From NCBI GenBank assembly GCA_029237695.1, contig CM055271.1:32856462-32920461 (forward strand): DNA of 64,000 nt. The letters are read 5' to 3'. The position numbers and the translations under genes were made by a program. Source of the stretch: Conchocele bisecta. Lineage: Eukaryota > Mollusca > Bivalvia > Lucinida > Thyasiridae. The notes below the pieces were generated by a model. The model saw only the letters and a list, made by a program, of their open reading frames with translations. It did not search any database and was not told the DNA's origin. Positions 44,185 to 55,998 of this stretch are shown here, piece after piece; the first letter of the stretch is position 1; every line of letters starts with the position of its first letter.

Positions 44185-44932
44185 GTATGTATATCATCGT
44201 AATCAATACAGACGAGCCATGAGGCGTCGTACCTTATAAGATGTGCGAGTTGTCATGAAAAATGAGTACAAAGACTGTGATCTCAGTGCTCCAGATAAGG
44301 AATTAGTAATTGGGTATTGTCACTCCATCATGTCTTAAGCAATTGGGTAAAATAAAATACGTACATTGAATCAGAGGCGCTTCTGGAAGTTTCAGTAATT
44401 GTTGTTGTTGTTGTAACCACGTGATCATGCACCTTGAACAGGTTGATTACATAAAATGGACTTTCACAGTGTATTACACAGTGTATTAAATATATATCAT
44501 AATACACTAGTGTAATTCATGTCACGTGATCAATACAACTTCTGTGTATGATGCTGTGCTTATGCAATATATAGAATCTAACATTTGTGTTGATTGAATT
44601 TGATATTTATTAAACTGGTTGGCTGGTTTCATAAGAAACTCGACACAGCTTCATTTGTTAAGGCCATAGCAAGTTCTTCCTCTGTTAAGCGTCCACATGC
44701 GGGTAGTTTATGAATGTGGTTCTATGAAAAAAAAAATAAAAAAATGTGTATGCTATTTTACACTATTTACTGGTGAAGTAATATGAAAATTGATTTGGGA
44801 CTTGTCTAAGTTTTAAATCCATTCATGAATAGAGTGTTTTCTTATTATTTTGCGGCAATTTAAATTTATGTTAAAAACTTCAAACCTTTGCACACGCAAA
44901 GGGTTGAGGAATAAATAAACTTGTTGAATTAA

Positions 44933-45198
44933 AGGTACATGCCCACTCAGTAGGCACAAAATGTTCTTTATATCAGAGACATCAGCTGAGACATTTTCAG
45001 GCAAAATAAACATTCATTCACCATAACCCCATGTATTGATTGGCATTATTATACATTTTATATCCGACGTCACTTTCCACACTGATATCAGGGGCAATAA
45101 ACGTGTTTCCTTAAAATGTTAACGGATATTACTGTTTATTATCTGTATTCATTTTTAGCTCGACTATTCGAAGAATAAGTAGACCTTATGTTGTCACC

Positions 45199-45230
<32 letters not shown>

Positions 45231-47108
45231 ACCGTCACGCCTTGGTTAAGGTTTTTAGTCAACCTTGTATATGGAATACTACTGGCCCTACACCCACCAT
45301 ACTTGGACAACTTCATCTCCTAGTGATGTACATCAATAACCCCGATCTATATTTGACCTTGACCTACATTTCCTCTTGAATTACTTAGTTAATTCCCCTT
45401 GGTTAAGGTTTTTAGTCAACCTTGGTTAAGGTTTTTATTCAAGCTTGTACATGGAATACTATTTTGCATACAGACACCATACTTGGACAACCTTTTCTCA
45501 TAGGGATGTACATCAATAACCCCTGGTCTATATTTGACATTGACCTACATTTCCTCTTCAATTACTTAGTTAATTCCCCTTGGTTAAGGTTTTTAGTCAA
45601 GCTTGTATATGGAATACTCCTGGCCCTACACCCACCATACTTGGACACCTTCATCTCCTAGGGATGTACATCAGTAACCCCTGATCTATATTTGACCTTG
45701 ACCTACATTTCCTCTTGAATTACTTGGTTAATTCTCTTTGGTTAAGGTTTTTAGTCAACCTTGTATATGGAATACTCCTGGCCCTACACCAACCATACTT
45801 GTACAACTTTATCTCCTAGTGATGTACATCAACAACCCTGACCTAATATTTTGACCTTGACCTAACATTTAACCTTGAATTACCTAGTTAATTCCCCTTG
45901 GTTAAGGTTTTTAGTCAACCTTGGTTTAAGGTTTTTAGTCAAGCTGTACTGGAATACTATTGTGCATACAGACACCATACTTGGACAACCTTTTCTCATA
46001 GGGATGTACATCAATAACCCCTGATCTATATTTGACCTTCACCTACATTTCCTCTTCAATTACTAGTTAATTCTCTTTGGTTAATGTTTTTAGTCAACCT
46101 TGTAGATGGAATACTCCTGGCCCTACACCAACCATACTTGGACAACTTCATCTCCTAGTGATGTACATCAACAACCCCTGACCTATATTTCACCTTGACC
46201 TACATTTAACCTTGAATTAATTAGTTAATCCCCCTTGGTTAAGGTTTTTAGTCAACCTTGGTTAAGGTTTTTAGTCAAGCTTGTATATGGAATACTATTG
46301 TGCATACAGACACCATACTTGGATAACTTTTTCTCGTAGGGATGTACATCAATAACCCCTGACCTATATTTTACCTTCACCTACATTTAACCTTGAATTA
46401 CTTGGTTAATGTTTATAGTCAAGCTTGTATATGGAATACTCCTGGGCCTACATCAACCATACTTGGACAACTTCATCTCCTAGTGATGTACATCAATAAT
46501 CCCTGACCTATATTTGACCTTAACCTACTTTTATCCTTGGATTACTTAGTTATTTCCCCTTGGTTAAGGTTTTTAGTCAAGCTTCTACATGGAATACTCC
46601 TGGGCCTACAGCAACCATACTTGGAAAACTTCATCTCCTAGTGATGTACATCAATAACCCCTGACCGATATCTGGCATTGACCTACATTTAACCTTGAAT
46701 TACTTACTTAATTTCCTTTTGGTTAAGTTTTTAGTCAACCTTGGTTAAGGTTTTTATGCAGGCCGCAGCCACCTTGTTTGTCAAGCTATGTGTACATCGA
46801 CAACCCTCGTAGTCGAGCTATGCTGTTCTCCTACAGCTCTTGTTTGATGTGCAATGATCATACTTTATAATCTGTCGAAAATATTCTTTTTGCGGTGATG
46901 CATTTAATTAGTATAAATAATTAAAACATGTCATGCCTCATTTGCATATGAAATTAGCCTGATACCACCGCTCGTCACTATCAGTAAAATAATCATTTCT
47001 AAATGTTTATATCTGTATATATGTATAGAACTGATGGAATAGTGACACAATTACACTTATTTAATTGCTATAAAGAACAGTTTGTGCCTACTGAGTGGGC
47101 ATGTACCT
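44933..47108 (-). mobile_element. R element copy 2, TTAA-flanked, split by element E6
   Basis: The left end is AGGTACATGCCCACTCAGTAGG (TTAA at 44929) and the right end is the inverse, with TTAA at 47109-47112. A tandem-core element of 1.7 kb occupies 45157-46843. The R halves match copy 1 in inverse orientation. Confidence 0.8.
45157..46843 (+). mobile_element. Tandem-core element E6 (AGCTCGACTA family)
   Basis: The 5' end after TTTTT is AGCTCGACTATTCGAAGAAT, then AAGTAGACC, followed by a GGCGTCGGCGTC microsatellite (45203-45236). About nine to ten units of roughly 160 bp contain CTTGGTTAAGGTTTTTAGTC, CACCATACTTGGACAACTTC and TTTGACCTTGACCTACATTT. The AAGGTCA box is in the opposite orientation to the other families. 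The 3' end is TAGTCGAGCTATGC, TTCTCCTACAG and CTCTTGT. AGCTCGACTA and TAGTCGAGCT are exact complements. Confidence 0.85.
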
Positions 47109-47112
47109 TTAA

Positions 47113-47176
47113 AGGTACATGCCCACTCAGTAGGCACAAACTGCTTAGTATAGGAATTTTGAGTGGGCATGTACCG
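47113..47176. mobile_element. 64-bp miniature R element
   Basis: TTAA, then AGGTACATGCCCACTCAGTAGG, a short middle, then GAGTGGGCATGTACCG and TTAA at 47177. Both R ends are kept with almost nothing between. It sits directly beside R copy 2 and shares its TTAA. Confidence 0.7.
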
Positions 47177-47319
47177 TTAAATATATATCATAATACACTA
47201 GTGTAATACATGTCAGGTGATCAGTACAACTTCTGTGTATGATGCTGTGCTTATGCAGTACATAGGATCTAACATTTGTGTTGATTACATTTGATATTTA
47301 TTAATGGAACTAATTCTCA

Positions 47320-47560
47320 AGTGCTGTCAAAGCATGTTGTAAATCATTCTAAAGTGCTGTCAATGCATGTTGTAAATCATTCTAAAGTGCTGTCAAGGCA
47401 TGTTTTTGATGATGAAAATTGTAAATCATTCTAAAGTGCTGTCAATGCATGTTGTAAATCATTCTAAAGTGCTGTCAAGGCATGTTTTTGATGATGAAAA
47501 TGGAAAATAGAAAATAAACAGCAGACAACAAAAAATTAAGATAGCGATGTAAGGGTTAAT
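47320..47560. repeat. Rearranged FB half-elements in tandem
   Basis: TAAATCATTCTAAAGTGCTG, then TCAA(T/G)GCATGTT, is repeated five times with alternating spacing. It ends in the usual FB right arm with GCAGACAACA and GGGTTAA. It looks like tandem duplication of the right half of an FB hairpin. Confidence 0.65.
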
Positions 47561-47584
47561 AAAGCGCGAATAATCATGTTTCAG

Positions 47585-47697
47585 GTGTCTTGGTGGAGCG
47601 ATGGTCTTCTGTTTCATCTGGATCGTCCTGCTGCGTTGGATCGCGGGAATCATGGTCTGGTTTTCGATTATAGCTTTCCTCGGCGTCTGGTCATACG
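47585..47697 (+). CDS. SLC44A exon 5 of window, RW(I/L)AGIMVW membrane segment
   Basis: The acceptor is CATGTTTCAG and the donor is GTGAGT. It encodes CLGGAMVFCFIWIVLLRWIA, then GIMVWFSIIAFLGVWSY. LLRWIAGIMVW is almost the same as LLRFLAGIMVW in vertebrate CTL2. It covers the end of one helix, a short turn and the next helix. The first G finishes an Ala codon and the last G joins CA of the exon at 56011, again Ala. It is the best-conserved exon in the window. Confidence 0.95.
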
Positions 47698-47762
47698 GTG
47701 AGTACCGAAATAGTCGGACACGATGTATCCTGGGGAACACATGTACATATGACACGCCATAT

Positions 47763-47978
47763 GAGTTTGTACCTTCGGACATCTGCATAATTTCATTAAA
47801 TACAAAATTTACAATATTTTTCATAAATAAATTCAAAAGGTGACAACATTTTCAGAGTGCATCCGGATTTATATTCCTCATGTACTCTGAACATTTTGGC
47901 AATTTATAACTTTCGATGCCATATATGGAAAATATTTCATGAAATTAAGCAGATGTCCGAATGTACAAAATCACATGT
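47763..47978. repeat. Foldback repeat just inside the intron
   Basis: TTTGTACCTTCGGACATCTGC on the left is inverse to GCAGATGTCCGAATGTACAAA on the right, with inverted AATTTCATTAAAT/ATTTCATGAAATT inside. The same arm sequence occurs at 4222-4295 and 55950-55998. Confidence 0.65.
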
Positions 47979-48039
47979 GTAAGTGCACACACGAACGAAC
48001 ACGACAGGTTGGAAGTGCACTTACACGTGGCGTGTCTCA

Positions 48040-48265
48040 TACTCACAATGTTCATGGTCTGATTGATGCTTGTAGCTTTTCCTCGGTGTCTTGTCATTCG
48101 GTGGGTACCGCAATCACCCAAACTAGTCAGAGACAATTTATCCTGGGGCACACATGTACATATATGGTTCTCACAATGTTTATGGTCTGGTTGACGCTTG
48201 TGGCTTCTTTGGCGTCTGGTCATTCGGTGAGTACTGCAATCACCCGAAATTGTCGGACACTATTG
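48040..48265 (+). repeat. Two decayed tandem copies of the exon 5 3' end and donor
   Basis: 48047-48160 and 48172-48265 each resemble 47650-47745: ATGGTCTGGTT, a GCTT block, GGCGTCTGGTCAT and CGGTGAGTAC. The second copy keeps an intact CGGTGAGT donor; the first has GGTGGGTA. They lack the first half of the exon and have different reading, so they are not usable exons as they stand. Confidence 0.75.
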
Positions 48266-48396
48266 TTGCATTCAACAAGATTGAGAAATAACAAAAATAA
48301 AATATTTAATAAATTTCTTGCCCGTAAAGGTGTATTCCGAAAGAAAGGGGTTAAACATCTGTATGATTAATGTGGATGGGTTTCATTGTCATTTTT

Positions 48397-48540
48397 GTAG
48401 CGCCCTCTTGCGGACAGCGTGATATAGTCGGCACATTGGCGTACATACGTACGTTTGTCTGGGTTAGAATTGTTGTTAAAGTTTTTCTGTATACTATCAA
48501 AGCCTCGGCGGGTGCGACATGAGGGTCGCAGCCATCTAGT
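48397..48540 (+). mobile_element. Minimal 144-bp tandem-core element without a core
   Basis: The 5' end GTAGCGCCCTCTTGCGG/ACAGCGTGA is followed by a GTACATACGTACGT microsatellite. It leads almost directly into the 3' end CGGCGGGTGCGACATGAGGG, then AGCCATCTAGT. It may represent the minimal unit before or after core expansion. Confidence 0.7.
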
Positions 48541-48610
48541 TTCTGATTAAAATGTATACCGGTAGTTATGATTGCAACATACAATTTCATGTCTTGGAGG
48601 GCTCTGCATC

Positions 48611-49009
48611 CAGAGCTCCAGATAAGCTGCGTCTTTGCTTAAATGCCCAATTAAAATTGCCAAAAACCTAATTGAAATCAGCGAGTATCAAAAAGCAATA
48701 ACAATTTTGTGGTACCTTTATCATGCTGCAGAAAACAATAAACATACCACAAATATAGCATATTTTTCTTATTTTCCATGAAAACACATCTTGGTATTTC
48801 ATTAGAATTGTCTCCAAGGAGAAATTTCTAATGAAATGTCAAGCAAGACATGTTTTGATTTCGAAGCAAACTATTCAATAATTGCTGTCTGTTGATGTGT
48901 AAACAGTAGTGTGATTTTATTGTACCCAATTCAAATTTTGAAATACGCAATTGCTTCAGAAATGATGGAGTGAAAATACTCGATAACTAATTCCTTATCT
49001 AGCGCCCTG
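48611..49009. mobile_element. hAT-type MITE, CAGAGCTCC ends
   Basis: The ends CAGAGCTCCAGATAAG and the inverse of CAGGGCGCTAGATAAGG bracket an AT-rich interior that is the inverse of 63370-63769, including a TTTCATTAGAATTGTCTCC hairpin. Flanking TGCATC occurs on both sides but does not give a clean 8-bp duplication. Confidence 0.65.
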
Positions 49010-49035
49010 TTGCATCTGTTTGAATTACAGTGGAA

Positions 49036-52000
49036 CAACTCTGAGTCCGGTTTAGAGAGGTTCCATTGTACGGTGAGGTTCCCAGATTGTCCATTGTAGA
49101 GAGGTTCCACTGTACGGGGGCCTCCCAGATTGTCCATTGTAGAGATGTTCCACTGTACGGGGGCCTCCCAGATTGTCCATTGTAGAGATGCTCCACTGTA
49201 CGGGGGCCTCCCAGATTGTCCATTGTACAGAGGTTCCACTGTACGGGGGCCTCCCAGATTGTCCATTGTAGAGATGTTCCACTGTACGGGGGCCTCCCAG
49301 ATTGTCCATTGTAGAGAGGTTCCACTGTACGGGGGCCTCCCAGATTGTCCATTGTAGAGATGTTCCACTGTACGGGGGCCTCCCAGATTGTCCAGTGTAG
49401 AGATGTTCCACTGTACGGGGGCCTCCCAGATTGTCCATTGTAGAGAGGTTCCACTGTACTGGGGCCTCCCAGATTGTCCAGTGTAGAGATGTTCCACTGT
49501 ACGGGGGCCTCCCAGATTGTCCAGTGTAGAGATGTTCCACTGTACTGGGGCCTCCCAGATTGTCCAGTGTAGAGATGTTCCACTGTACGGGGCCGCCTCC
49601 CGATTGTCCATTGTAGAGATGTTCCACGTACTGGGGCCTCCAGATTGTCCAGTGTAGAGATGTTCCACTGTACGGGGGGCCTCCCAGATTGTCCAGTGTA
49701 GAGATGTTCCACTGTACTGGGGCCTCCCCGAATTGTCCAGTGATAGATGTTCCACTGTACGGGGGCCTCCCAGATTGTCCATTGTAGAGAGGTTCCACTG
49801 TACGGGGGCCTCCCAGATTGTCCATTGTAGAGATGTTCCACTGTACGGGGGCCTCCCAGATTGTCCATTGTAGAGGCTCCACTGTACGGGGGCCTCCCAG
49901 ATTGTCCATGTAGAGATGTTTCCACTGTACGGGGGCCTCCCAGATTGTCCATTGTAGAGAGTTCCACTGTACGGGGGCCTCCCAGATTGTCCAGTGTAGA
50001 GATGTTCCACTGTACGGGGGCCCTCCCAGATTGTCCCAGTGTAGAGAGGTTCCACTGTACGGGGGCCTCCCAGATTGTCCAGTGTAGAGATGTTCCACTG
50101 TACGGGGGCCTCCCAGATTGTCCAGTGTAGAGAGGTTCCACTGTACGGGGGCCTCCCAGATTGTCCAGTGTAGAGAGGTTCCACTGTACGGGGGCCTCCC
50201 AGATTGTCCATTGTAGAGAGGTTCCACTGTACGGGGGCCTCCCAGATTGTCCATTGTAGAGAGGTTCCACTGTACGGGGGCCTCCCAGATTGTCCATTGT
50301 AGAGAGGTTCCACTGTACGGGGGCCTCCCAGATTGTCCAGTGTAGAGATGTTCCACTGTACTGGGGCCTCCCAGATTGTCCAGTGTAGAGATGTTCCACT
50401 GTACGGGGGCCTCCCAGATTGTCCATTGTAGAGAGGTTCCACTGTACGGGGGCCTCCCAGATTGTCCAGTGTAGAGATGTTCCACTGTACGGGGGCCTCC
50501 CAGATTGTCCATTGTAGAGATGTTCCACTGTACGGGGGCCTCCCAGATTGTCCAGTGTAGAGATGTTCCACTGTACGGGGGCCTCCCAGATTGTCCAGTG
50601 TAGAGATGTTCCACTGTACGGCGGCCTCCCAGATTGTCCAGTGTAGAGATGTTCCACTGTACGGGGGCCTCCCAGATTGTCCATTGTAAAGAGGTTCCAC
50701 TGTACGGGGGCCTCCCAGATTGTCCATTGTAGAGATGTTTCACTGTACGGGGGCCTCCCAGATTGTCCATTGTAGAGATGTTCACTGTACGGGGGGGGCC
50801 TCCCAGATTGTCCAGTGTAGAGATGTTCCTCCACTGTACGGCGGCCTCCCAGATTGTCCAGTGTAGAGATGTTCCACTGTACGGGGCCTCCCAGATTGTC
50901 CATGTTAGAGAGGTCCACAGTACGGGGGCCTCCCAGATTGTCCAGTGTAGAGAGGTTCCACTGTACGGGGGCCTCCCAGATTGTCCAGTGTAGAGAGGCT
51001 CCACTGTACTGGGGCCTCCCAGATTGTCCATTGTAGAGAGGTTCCACTGTACGGGGGCCTCCCAGATTGTCCAGTGTAGAGAGGCTCCACTGTACTGGGG
51101 CCTCCCAGATTGTCCAGTGTAGAGAGGTTCCACTGTACGTGGGGGCCTCCAGATTGTCCAGTGTAGAGATGTTCCATTGTACTGGGGCCTCCCAGATTGT
51201 CCAGTGTAGAGAGGTTCTACTGTACTGGGGCCTCCCAGATTGTCCAGTGTAGAGATGTTCCATTGTACTGGGGCCTCCCAGATTGTCCAGTGTAGAGATG
51301 TTCTACTGTACTGGGGCCTCCCAGATTGTCCAGTGTAGAGATGTTCCATTGTACTGGGGCCTCCCAGATTGTCCAGTGTAGAGAGGTTCCATTGTACTGG
51401 GGCCTCCCAGATTGTCCAGTGTAGAGAGGTTCTACTGTACGGGGGCCTCCCAGATTGTCCAGTGTAGAGAGGTTCCATTGTACGGTGAGGTTCCCAGATT
51501 GTCCAGTGTAGAGATGTTCCACTGTACGGGGGCCTCCCAGATTGTCCATTGTAGAGAGGTTCCACTGTACGGGGGCCTCCCAGATTGTCCAGTGTAGGGA
51601 TGTTCCACTGTACTGGGGCCTCCCAGATTGTCCAGTGTAGAGATGTTCCACTGTACGGGGGCCTCCCAGATTGTCCATTGTAGAGAGTTCCACTGTACGG
51701 GGGCCTCCCAGATTGTCCAGTGTAGAGATGTTCCACTGTACGGGGGCCTCCCAGATTGTCCATTGTAGAGATGTTCCACTGTACGGGGGCCTCCCAGATT
51801 GTCCAGTGTCCAGGTAGAGAGGTTCCACTGTACGGGGGCCTCCCAGATTGTCCAGTGTAGAGAGGCTCCACTGTACTGGGGCCTCCCAGATTGTCCAGTG
51901 TAGAGAGGTTCCACTGTACGGGGGCCTCCCAGATTGTCCAGTGTAGATGTTCCATTGTACTGGGGCCTCCACCATTGTACGTGTAGAGATTCTACTGTAC

Positions 52001-55000
52001 TGGGGCCTCCCAGATTGTCCATGTAGAGTGTTCTACTGTACTGGGGCCTCCCAGATTGTCCAGTGTAGAGATGTTCCATTGTACTGGGGCCTCCCAGATT
52101 GTCCAGTGTAGAGAGGTTCCATTGTACTGGGGCCTCCCAGATTGTCCAGTGTAGAGAGGTTCTACTGTACGGGGGCCTCCCAGATTGTCCAGTGTAGAGA
52201 GGTTCCATTGTACGGTGAGGTTCCCAGATTGTCCAGTGTAGAGATGTTCCACTGTACGGGGGCCTCCCAGATTGTCCATTGTAGAGAGGTTCCACTGTAG
52301 GGGGTCGCCTCCCGATTGTCCAGTGTAGAGATGTTCCACTGTACTGGGGCCTCCCAGATTGTCCAGTGTAGAGATGTTCCACTGTACGGGGGCCTCCCAG
52401 ATTGTCCATTGTAGAGATGTTCCACTGTACGGGGGCCTCCCAGATTGTCCAGTGTAGAGATGTTCCACTGTACGGGGGCCTCCCAGATTGTCCAGTGTAG
52501 AGATGAACCATTCCTGTACTGTACTGGGGGCCTCCCAGATTGTCCAGTGTAGAGAGTTCCACTGTACGGGGCCTCCCAGATTGTCCATTGTAGAGATGTT
52601 CCACTGTACGGGGGCCTCACAGATTGTCCATTGTAGAGATGTTCCACTGTACGGGGGCCTCCCAGATTGTCCATGTTCCACTGTACGGGCGCCTCCCAGA
52701 TTGTCCAGTGTAGAGATGTTCCACTGTACGGGGGCCTCCCAGATTGTCCAGTGTAGAGATGTTCCACTGTACGGGGGCCTCCCAGATTGTCCAGTGTAGA
52801 GAGGTTCCACTGTACGGGGGCCTCCCATATTGTCCATTGTGAGAGTCACTGTACGGGGGCCTCCCAGATTGTCCAGTGTAGAGAGGTTCCACTGTACGGG
52901 GCCTCCCAGATTGTCCCAGTGTAGAGATGTTCCACTGTACTGGGGCCTCCAGATTGTCCATTGTAGAGATGTTCCACTATTACGGGGGCCTCCAGATTGT
53001 CCCAGTGTAGAGATGTTCCACTGTACGGGGGCCTCCGGGGCCCAGATTGTCCATGTAGAGATGTTCCACTGTACAGGGGGCCTCCCAGATTGTCCATTGT
53101 AGAGATGTTCCACTGTACGGGGGCCTCCCAGATTGTCCATTGTAGAGATGTTTCACTGTACGGGGGCCTCCCAGATTGTCTAGTGTAGAGATGTTCCACT
53201 GTACGGGGGCCTCCCAGATTGTCCATTGTAGAGAGGTTCCACTGTACGGGGGCCTCCCAGATTGTCCATTGTAGAGATGTTTCACTGTACGGGGGCCTCC
53301 CAGATTGTCTAGTGTAGAGATGTTCCACTGTACGGGGGCCTCCCAGATTGTCCAGTGTAGAGTTCCACTGTACGGGGCCTCCCATATTGTCCATTGTAGA
53401 GGTCCACTGTACGCCTCCCAGATTGTCCAGTGTAGAGATGTTCCACTGTACGGGGCCTCCCAGATTGTCCAGTGTAGAGAGTTTCCACTGTACGGGGGCC
53501 TTCCCATATTGTCCATGTAGAGATGTTCCACGTATGGGGCCTCCCAGATTGTCCAGTGTAGAGATGTTCCACTGTACGGGGGCCTCCCAGATTGTCCATT
53601 GTAGAGATGTTCCACTGTACGGGGGCCTCCCAGATTGTCCAGTGTAGAGATGTTCCACTGTACGGGGGCCTCCCAGATTGGTCCATTTGTAGAGATGTTC
53701 CACTGTACGGGGCCTCCCAGATTGTCCATTGTGAGATGTTCCACTGTACTGGGGGCCTCCCGATTGTCCAGTGTAGAGAGGTTCCACTGTACGGGGCCTC
53801 CCAGATTGTCCATTGTGAGATGTTCCACTGTACGGGGGCCTCCCAGATTGTCCTGTAGAGAGGTTCCACTGTACGGGGGCCTCCCAGATTGTCCAGTGTA
53901 GAGAGGTTCCACTGTACGGCGGCCTCCCAGATTGTCCATTGTGAGAGGTTCCACTGTACTAGGAAAGCCTCCCAGATTGTCCATTGTAGAGATGTTCCAC
54001 TGTACGGGGGCCTCCCAGATTGTCCATTGTAGAGATGTTCCACTGTACGGGGGCCTCCCAGATTGTCCATTGTAGAGAGGTTCCACTGTACGGGGGCCTC
54101 CCAGAGTGCCCAGTGTAGAGATGTTCCACGGTACTGGGGCCTCCCAGATTGTCCATTGTAGAGATGTTCCACTGTACGGGGGCCTCCCAGATTGTCCAGT
54201 GTAGAGATGTTCCACTGTACGGGGGCCTCCCAGATTGTCCAGTGTAGAGATGTTCCACTGTACGGGGGCCTCCCAGATTTTCCATTGTAGAGATGTTCCA
54301 CTGTAAACAGGGGGCCTCCCAGATTGTCCATTGTAGAGATGTTTCACTGTACGGGGCCTCCCAGATTGTCTAGTGTAGAGATGTTCCACGTACGGGGGGC
54401 CTCCCAGATTGTCCATTGTAAGAGGTTTTCCACTGTACGGGGCCTCCCATTGTCCCATTGTAAGATGTTTCACTGTACGGGGGCCTCCCAGATTGTCTAG
54501 TGTAGAGATGTTCCACTGTACGGGGGCCTCCCAGATTGTCCAGTGTAGAGAGGTTCCACTGTACGGGGGCCTCCCATATTGTCCATTGTATGGGAGTTCC
54601 ACAGTACAGGGCCTCCCAATTGTCCCAGTGTAGAGATGTTCCACTGTACGGGGGCCTCCCAATTGTCCATGTAGAGAGGTTCCACTGTACGGGGGCCTCC
54701 CATATTGTCCATGTAAGAGATGTTCCACTGTACTGGGGCCTCCCCGATTGTCCAGTGTAGAGATGTTCCACTGTACGGGGCCTCCCAGATTGTCCATTGT
54801 AGAGATGTTACCACTGTACGGGGGCCTCCCAGATTGGCCAGTCTAGAGATGTTCCACTGTACGGGGCCTCCCAATTGTCCATTGTATGAAGATGTTCCAC
54901 TGTACGGGGAACGGGGGCTCCCAGATTGTCCATTGTAGAGATGTTCCACTGTACGGGGCCCTCCCAAATTGTCCATGTAGAGAGGTTCCACTGTACGGGG

Positions 55001-55945
55001 GCCTCCCATTGTCCATTGTAGAGATGTTTCACTGTACGGGGGCCTCCCAATTGTCCAGTGTAGAGAGGTTCCACTGTACTGGGGGCCTCCCAATTGTTCA
55101 TGTAGAGAGGTTCCACTGTACGGGGGGCCTCCCAGAATTTGTCCATTGTAGAGTTCCACGTACGGGGGCCTCCCAGATTGTCCATTGTAGAGATGTTTCA
55201 CTGTTACGGGGGCCTCCCAGATTGTCCATTGTAGAGAGGTTTCACTGTACGGGGCCTCCCAGATTGTCCATTGTAGAGATGATTTCCACGGTACGGGGCC
55301 GTCCCAGATTGTCCAGGTGTAGAGGTTCCACTGTAACGGAGGCTCCCAGATTGTCCAGTGTAGAGAGGTTCCACTGTACGGGGCCTCCCAGATTGTCCAT
55401 TGTAGAGATGTTCCACTGTACGGGGCCTCCCAGATTGTCCATTGTAGAGTTCCACTGTACGGGCCTCCCAGAATTGTCCAGTGTAGAGAGGTTCCAACAG
55501 TAACGGGCCTCCCCGATTGTCCATTGTGAAAGATGTTTCCACTGTACGGGGCCTCCCAGAAATTGTCCATTGTAGAGAGGTTTTCCACTGTACGGGGCCT
55601 CCCAGATTGTCCAGTGTAGAGATGTTCCACTGTAACGGGGGCCTCCCAGAATGTCCAGTGTAGAGAGGTTCCACTGTAAGGGGCCTCCCAGATTGTCCAT
55701 TGTAGAGATGTTTCACTAGTAGGGGGCCTTCCCAGATTGTCAGTGTAGAGAGGTTCCACTGTACGGGGCCTCCCAGATTGTCCATTGTAGAGATGTTCCA
55801 CTGTACGGAGGCCTCCCAGATTGTCCAGTGTAGAGAGGTTCCACTGTACGGGGGCCTCCCAGATTGTCCATTGTAGAGATGTTCCAATGTACGGGGGCCT
55901 CCCAGATTGTCCATTGTAGAGATGTTCCACTGTAATGTTCCACAT
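49036..55945. repeat. Tandem array 3: about 160 copies of a 43-bp unit
   Basis: The unit is GATTGTCCA(T/G)TGTAGAGA, (T/G)GTTCCACTGTACGGGGG, CCTCCCA. The - strand consensus has no stop in any frame, so ORFs of up to 967 codons with the motifs MDNLGGPRTVEPLYNGQSG and SGTSLHWTIWEAPVQWN appear. The 43-base period makes them cycle through all three frames, which marks them as artefacts. The left half is nearly free of indels; from about 52.3 kb rightward many one- or two-base indels appear. The array lies in the SLC44A intron before the exon at 56011. Confidence 0.95.
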
Positions 55946-55949
55946 TTAA

Positions 55950-55998
55950 TGAAATTACTCAGATGTCCAAAGGTACAAATTCACATGGCATGTCTCAT
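55950..55998. repeat. Foldback-arm copy between array 3 and the exon
   Basis: TTTAATGAAATTACTCAGATG, then TCCAAAGGTACAAA and ATGGCATGTCTCA, matches 4229-4290. It leaves only 12 bases before the acceptor of the exon at 56011. Confidence 0.7.

Noticed and set aside
48931..55945. Very long - strand open frames (up to 967 codons) with MDNLGGPRTVEPLYNGQSG-type repeats
   Set aside because: They come from a 43-bp satellite whose consensus has no stop in any - strand frame. The sequence cycles through all three frames, indels do not break openness, and there is no start context, splice support or recognisable domain.
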